Source: an uncultured Oscillospiraceae bacterium (lineage in GTDB: Bacteria > Bacillota > Clostridia > Oscillospirales > Oscillospiraceae). Taken from it: DNA of 8,994 nucleotides. The notes below the pieces were generated by a model, which was not told the DNA's origin, did no database searches, and saw nothing but the letters and a program-made list of their open reading frames with translations. Positions 6,582 to 8,994 of the stretch are shown here, in pieces. Within the stretch, counting starts at the first letter, position 1. Every line of letters begins with the position of its first letter. The DNA lies in contig CALWYM010000008.1 of the NCBI GenBank assembly GCA_944385775.1, positions 1-8,994 of the forward strand, in the 5' to 3' direction. The position numbers and the translations under genes are program-made.

Positions 6582-7989
6582 CAGGAAAATTCATCTCAGT
6601 ATAAATTTCAAATTTCTGTTCTCTTATCTTTCAATTCTGGTAATTGTCATAACCGTTTTAAATACTTACCCGATTATCATTTCAAGAAATCTGGTATTTC
6701 GTTCAAAGCAAAATTCACTGGAAACTCAGGCAAATCAGATAAGCGCTTCCCTAAGCGTGCTGGACTCATTTTCGGAGAAAAACCTTGCCAGCGTAATGAG
6801 CATGCTTGACATTGGCAACCTTGCAAGGGTCACGGTTTTTAATTCAGACTATGACGTTTTGTTTCAGGAAAGCAAAGTCGACACCTATATTGACAATGGA
6901 AGTGAGGCTCTTATCCGCGATTGCTTTGCAGGTAATAACTCATTTAGATCCCAGTTTAAAGACGGTGTTTTTATAAGCAGTATTGCTGTACCTATTTTAA
7001 ACAGCGGACGCATCGTTGGCTGCGTATATCTCTACGATTACGATGAATATGAAGGTACTATAATTCTTGAGCTTTTAAATAATATTCGCAAGATTTCCTT
7101 GGCTCTTGCCCTGTTTACAGTTATGGTGAGCATACTGTACTCCTCCACATTTACCGTAAGGATAACTAATTTGCTCCGTGCTATTAAAACAGTCCGTGAG
7201 GGAGAATATTCATACAGAATCCCTGTGGCAGGTCATGACGAACTGTCCCAGCTTTATGAGGAGTTCAACAGTCTCACCCAGCGTCTTCAAAAAACAGATG
7301 AGATGCGCCGTCGTTTTGTAGCCGATGCGTCTCACGAGCTTAAAACTCCCCTTGCCTCAATAAGACTTCTCAGCGACAGTATAATTGAAACCCCGAATAT
7401 AGATTCCGAAACTGTAAAAGAGTTTGTCACCGACATACGTGACGAGTCGGAACGGCTTGCCCGAATGAGCGAGCAACTTTTAAGTCTGACGAAACTGGAT
7501 AATAACGTGGTCACCGTCCGTACCGACGTGGATTGCGGTCAGGTAGCAGAGCGAGTTATGCGTACTCTGAACCCCATTGCACAGCAGAATAATGTTTCCC
7601 TGTCCTGGGATTTTGACAGCGATTGTCACATTCTCGCCTCAGATGACGATTTATACGAGATAATCCTTAACCTCGGTGAAAATGCCGTTAAATACAATGT
7701 TGAAGGTGGCTCCGTTTTTATTTCGATTAAAAAACAGGATTCAAATGTAAAAATCACAGTTACTGACACAGGTGTTGGCATACCTGAACACGACATTCCA
7801 TATATTTTCGATAGATTTTACCGTGTTGACAAGTCCAGAAGCCGGGAAATCGGTGGAACAGGTCTTGGTCTCTCTATAGTAAAAGCAACAGCCGAAAGAC
7901 ACGGAGGCGAAATTGTAGTGGAAAGAAATCCCGAAAAAGGCATGACCTTTTCCGTAATTTTTCCTCTTTACTTTCATCAAACAAAATAG
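6550..7989 (+). CDS. Membrane sensor histidine kinase (HAMP-HisKA-HATPase_c)
   Basis: A 479-residue kinase, the likely partner of the preceding regulator. Membrane helix 1 spans about 21-45, an extracytoplasmic region of roughly 130 residues (46-178) has no family I recognise, and helix 2 spans about 182-204. A HAMP linker (205-257) leads to the HisKA dimerisation domain with phospho-acceptor His262 in DASHELKTPLASI. The ATPase domain shows the N box NLGENAVKYN (374-383), G1 DTGVGIP (406-412), the F box YIFDRFYR (418-425) and G2 GGTGLG (435-440). All catalytic motifs are intact. The start is TTG at 6550, the only ATG/GTG/TTG codon between the in-frame stop at 6535 and the first membrane helix. 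It gives a 32-base overlap with the regulator gene. The nearby GGGGAG abuts the TTG with almost no spacing, so initiation probably depends on coupling. The signal sensed is unknown. Confidence 0.94.
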   Translation: MDTILKEKLLNRKIHLSINFKFLFSYLSILVIVITVLNTYPIIISRNLVFRSKQNSLETQANQISASLSVLDSFSEKNLASVMSMLDIGNLARVTVFNSDYDVLFQESKVDTYIDNGSEALIRDCFAGNNSFRSQFKDGVFISSIAVPILNSGRIVGCVYLYDYDEYEGTIILELLNNIRKISLALALFTVMVSILYSSTFTVRITNLLRAIKTVREGEYSYRIPVAGHDELSQLYEEFNSLTQRLQKTDEMRRRFVADASHELKTPLASIRLLSDSIIETPNIDSETVKEFVTDIRDESERLARMSEQLLSLTKLDNNVVTVRTDVDCGQVAERVMRTLNPIAQQNNVSLSWDFDSDCHILASDDDLYEIILNLGENAVKYNVEGGSVFISIKKQDSNVKITVTDTGVGIPEHDIPYIFDRFYRVDKSRSREIGGTGLGLSIVKATAERHGGEIVVERNPEKGMTFSVIFPLYFHQTK

Positions 7990-7995
7990 TATAAT
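7967..7995 (+). promoter_or_regulatory. Probable promoter of tRNA-Leu inside the end of the kinase gene
   Basis: A perfect -10 box TATAAT (7990-7995) directly follows the kinase stop codon. It lies 17 bases after TTTACT (7967-7972, 4 of 6 matches to TTGACA), which is still in the kinase coding sequence. Transcription would begin near 8002, about 7 bases before the mature tRNA 5' end at 8009, a normal distance for a tRNA gene. Confidence 0.7.
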
Positions 7996-8008
7996 TATAC
8001 TTGTTTTT

Positions 8009-8092
8009 GCGCCTGTGATGGAATTGGTAGACATGCAAGATTTAGGTTCTTGTGCTTTTAGCGTGTGGGTTCGACTCCCTTCAGGCGCACCA
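8009..8092 (+). tRNA. tRNA-Leu (anticodon UAG), CCA encoded
   Basis: An 84-base class II tRNA. The acceptor stem GCGCCTG (8009-8015) pairs fully with CAGGCGC (8082-8088), followed by discriminator A and encoded CCA (8090-8092). The D arm has the usual GGTAGA core with an ATG/CAT stem. The anticodon stem CAAGA/TCTTG encloses the loop TTTAGGT, giving anticodon UAG, which reads leucine codons CUA and, by wobble, other CUN codons. A long variable arm follows, as expected for leucine, then the T loop TTCGACT. The T stem GTGGG/CCCTT has a G-U pair and an apparent U-U mismatch, a small irregularity. The gene starts 19 bases after the kinase stop. Confidence 0.95.
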
Positions 8093-8134
8093 AAAGAAAG
8101 ACCCGGACACGAATTGTGTCTGGGTCTTTCTTTT
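8092..8134 (+). terminator. Strong Rho-independent terminator after tRNA-Leu (potentially bidirectional)
   Basis: A 19-bp stem (8092-8110 with 8116-8134, containing one G-U pair) closes a 5-base loop GAATT. The GC-rich core GACCCGGACAC is flanked by A and T runs, so the 3' arm ends in TTTCTTTT and the transcript is U-rich on leaving the stem. The opposite strand also carries a T-rich 3' arm, so it may stop transcription both ways. It ends the tRNA transcript and any read-through from the two-component operon. Confidence 0.92.
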
Positions 8135-8175
8135 ATTCTATATAGGCAAAAATTAGTTAACTATAAATAGTAATA

Positions 8176-8209
8176 AAAAAATCATCGGAAATAAATCCGA
8201 TGATTTTTT
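8176..8209 (-). terminator. Rho-independent terminator of rpmE
   Basis: A 14-bp perfect stem, AAAAATCATCGGA-type (8176-8189 with 8196-8209), closes a 6-base loop and ends in a T run on the minus strand about 10 bases after the rpmE stop. The symmetrical A/T flanks allow activity in both directions. It faces the tRNA terminator across about 41 AT-rich bases (8135-8175) in which I see no gene. Confidence 0.92.
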
Positions 8210-8219
8210 ATAAGTTAAT

Positions 8220-8420
8220 TTACTTGAGACCGAACTTCTTGTTGAACTTATCAACACGTCCACTTGTATCGACAAGCTTCTGCTTACCGGTATAAAAAGG
8301 GTGACACTTTGAGCAGATTTCAACATTAATATCCTTTTTAGTGCTTCCTGTCTCAATAACCTCACCGCAGGCACACCTGATAGTGGTCTGCTCGTACTTT
8401 GGATGGATTCCTTCCTTCAT
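8220..8420 (-). CDS. rpmE: 50S ribosomal protein L31, zinc-binding (C+) type
   Basis: This 66-residue protein starts MKEGIHPKY, the classic L31 N-terminus, and ends in the DTSGRVDKFNKKFG segment typical of bacterial L31. Four cysteines in a CxC...CxxC arrangement (C16, C18, C36 and C39 from this start) form the zinc site of the C+ form; cysteine-free (C-) paralogues lack them and replace this form under zinc starvation in many bacteria. L31 bridges the ribosomal subunits near the central protuberance. I chose the ATG at 8420 because AGAGGTG (8427-8433) lies exactly 6 bases upstream. An upstream in-frame GTG (8427-8429) would add three residues, but it is part of that ribosome binding site. 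The gene has its own promoter and terminator. Confidence 0.97.
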   Translation of the reverse strand: MKEGIHPKYEQTTIRCACGEVIETGSTKKDINVEICSKCHPFYTGKQKLVDTSGRVDKFNKKFGLK

Positions 8421-8451
8421 CACGTTCACCTCTTTCTAGCTTCCTGTATAT

Positions 8452-8466
8452 GCACGATAACCGTGC
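8452..8466 (-). promoter_or_regulatory. Short hairpin at the 5' end of the rpmE leader
   Basis: In the predicted rpmE leader of about 47 bases, GCACG-GTTAT-CGTGC forms a 5-bp stem with a 5-base loop almost at the predicted transcript start. Ribosomal protein genes, rpmE among them, often have leader RNA structures bound by their own product. Whether this is one, an mRNA-stabilising hairpin, or chance cannot be told from one sequence. Confidence 0.4.
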
Positions 8467-8473
8467 GTAGTAT

Positions 8474-8502
8474 ATTGTATCATAGCTCTATAAAAAATGC
8501 AA
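8474..8502 (-). promoter_or_regulatory. Sigma-A promoter of rpmE
   Basis: On the minus strand TTGCAT (8497-8502, 4 of 6) and TACAAT (8474-8479, 5 of 6) are separated by exactly 17 bases. The start would be near 8467, giving a leader of about 47 bases before the ATG at 8420. The promoter lies fully in the gap after addA, which has no terminator of its own. Confidence 0.75.
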
Positions 8503-8510
8503 CACATTTT

Positions 8511-8994
8511 TTAGAAAGTAACACTTATTCCGGCAGAAAGGAAATACAAAACAGTTGAAGTTACCTCCATTTTCATAATCTTCCTCATAGCCTCAGCGTA
8601 AATCATAAGCTGACCACGGTAAAATTCTCCCCTTTCTCTGACAGTTTCGGCAGTGACATAATCAGTTTTAAAGTCGAGTATCACAAGCTTTCCGTCCTTT
8701 TCAAAACAGCAGTCCACAACGCCCTGAAGCAGTATCTTCTCCCCCGGAACATACCCTCTGAACTGTCCCGAATCTGCCAGTACGGAAAACTTCAGCTCGC
8801 GCCAGACCTTTTTCGAGGAGAGTAAATCTCGTCCCACCTGAGAATTAAAGAACTCCGCAATTCTTTCCGGCTTTACTGCCGCCGCCTGTTCATCGCTTAG
8901 GTTTTTTATTTTTCTGAGGCGTTCCACCTCCGAAATTACGCCCTCCACTGTACTGCACCTATTATAGTTCGCGTACTGCATAACAAGGTGTGTC
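8511..8994 (-). CDS. addA: ATP-dependent helicase/nuclease subunit A, C-terminal nuclease domain (partial)
   Basis: The frame is open from the stop (8511) to the right edge and gives the last 160 residues of what is normally a protein of about 1200. It covers the RecB-family nuclease domain of AddA, which with AddB processes double-strand DNA ends for RecA-dependent repair. Successive visible elements are the THLVMQY segment at the edge (equivalent to the family's GTxxHxxMQ motif, with its His), the Glu in WRELKF, GVVDCCF with its Asp, the metal-binding ILDFKTD (Asp and Lys of the D-x-K motif), and the late motif GQLMIYAEA (Gln...Tyr). All nuclease residues therefore seem intact. The helicase domains lie outside the window. 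A methionine at 8981 is internal and is not the start. rpmE follows on the same strand 90 bases later (8421-8510) with its own promoter. Confidence 0.9.
   Translation of the reverse strand, partial: THLVMQYANYNRCSTVEGVISEVERLRKIKNLSDEQAAAVKPERIAEFFNSQVGRDLLSSKKVWRELKFSVLADSGQFRGYVPGEKILLQGVVDCCFEKDGKLVILDFKTDYVTAETVRERGEFYRGQLMIYAEAMRKIMKMEVTSTVLYFLSAGISVTF

Noticed and set aside
7989..8002. Palindrome AGTATAATTATACT followed by T-rich bases, considered as a terminator for the kinase
   Set aside because: The stem would be short and only A-T rich apart from one G-C pair. The sequence is better explained as the -10 region of the tRNA promoter.
7741..8034. Minus-strand open frame across the kinase end and into the tRNA
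   Set aside because: It overlaps the conserved ATPase motifs of the kinase and the tRNA 5' part, and it has no start signal.
8009..8092. tRNA-Leu 3' end as an attachment site for an integrated element
   Set aside because: No repeat of the tRNA 3' end, integrase or foreign-looking gene is visible. The downstream side holds a terminator and housekeeping genes.
8154..8163. Perfect 10-base palindrome TAGTTAACTA between the two facing terminators
   Set aside because: It is short, AT-rich and in a spacer without genes. Nothing supports a function.
8153..8374. Second minus-strand frame overlapping rpmE
   Set aside because: It lies in another frame of rpmE and runs through the rpmE terminator. L31 itself is unmistakable.
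1..8994. Defence, toxin-antitoxin, CRISPR, prophage or insertion-sequence content
   Set aside because: Every substantial stretch is accounted for by recognisable housekeeping, transport or signalling genes. No direct-repeat arrays or terminal inverted repeats were seen.

Overview
The window looks like ordinary chromosomal DNA from a low-to-moderate-GC Gram-positive bacterium of class Clostridia, most likely Lachnospiraceae. This placement is inferred from the gene families (AddA-type recombination nuclease, zinc-binding L31, DacF-like PBP, OmpR/HisKA two-component pair, MarR-controlled ABC pair), AGGAG-type ribosome binding sites and Rho-independent terminators. It does not come from a database comparison. 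I found no insertion sequence, phage gene, CRISPR array or other mobile element, and no clear case of an entirely undescribed system.

Region 1 (1-3746, minus strand) is a three-gene operon: a MarR-family regulator, then two half-size ABC exporter subunits with gaps of 23 and 17 bases. The first subunit has a degenerate ATP site (Asp for the catalytic Glu, Gln for the switch His) of the kind seen in heterodimeric drug exporters. The second subunit is cut by the left edge before its signature and Walker B motifs. A TTGACA-17-TAAACT promoter precedes marR.

Region 2 (3866-5363, minus strand) is a secreted, membrane-anchored D-Ala-D-Ala carboxypeptidase with its own terminator. It is transcribed divergently from region 3.

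Region 3 (5363-8134, plus strand) is a compact cluster: a small membrane-anchored helix-hairpin-helix protein, an OmpR-type response regulator 2 bases later, and a sensor histidine kinase overlapping the regulator by 32 bases from a TTG start. A tRNA-Leu(UAG) gene with encoded CCA starts 19 bases after the kinase, has a probable promoter inside the end of the kinase gene, and is followed by a strong 19-bp-stem terminator. No terminator separates kinase and tRNA.

Region 4 (8176-8994, minus strand) holds rpmE (ribosomal protein L31), with its own promoter, a short structured leader and a terminator facing the tRNA terminator. Upstream of it is the C-terminal nuclease domain of AddA, cut by the right edge.

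The observations most worth following are the asymmetric ABC pair under MarR control, the co-transcription of a ComEA-like DNA-binding protein lacking the usual SLBB domain with a two-component system, and the short rpmE leader hairpin.
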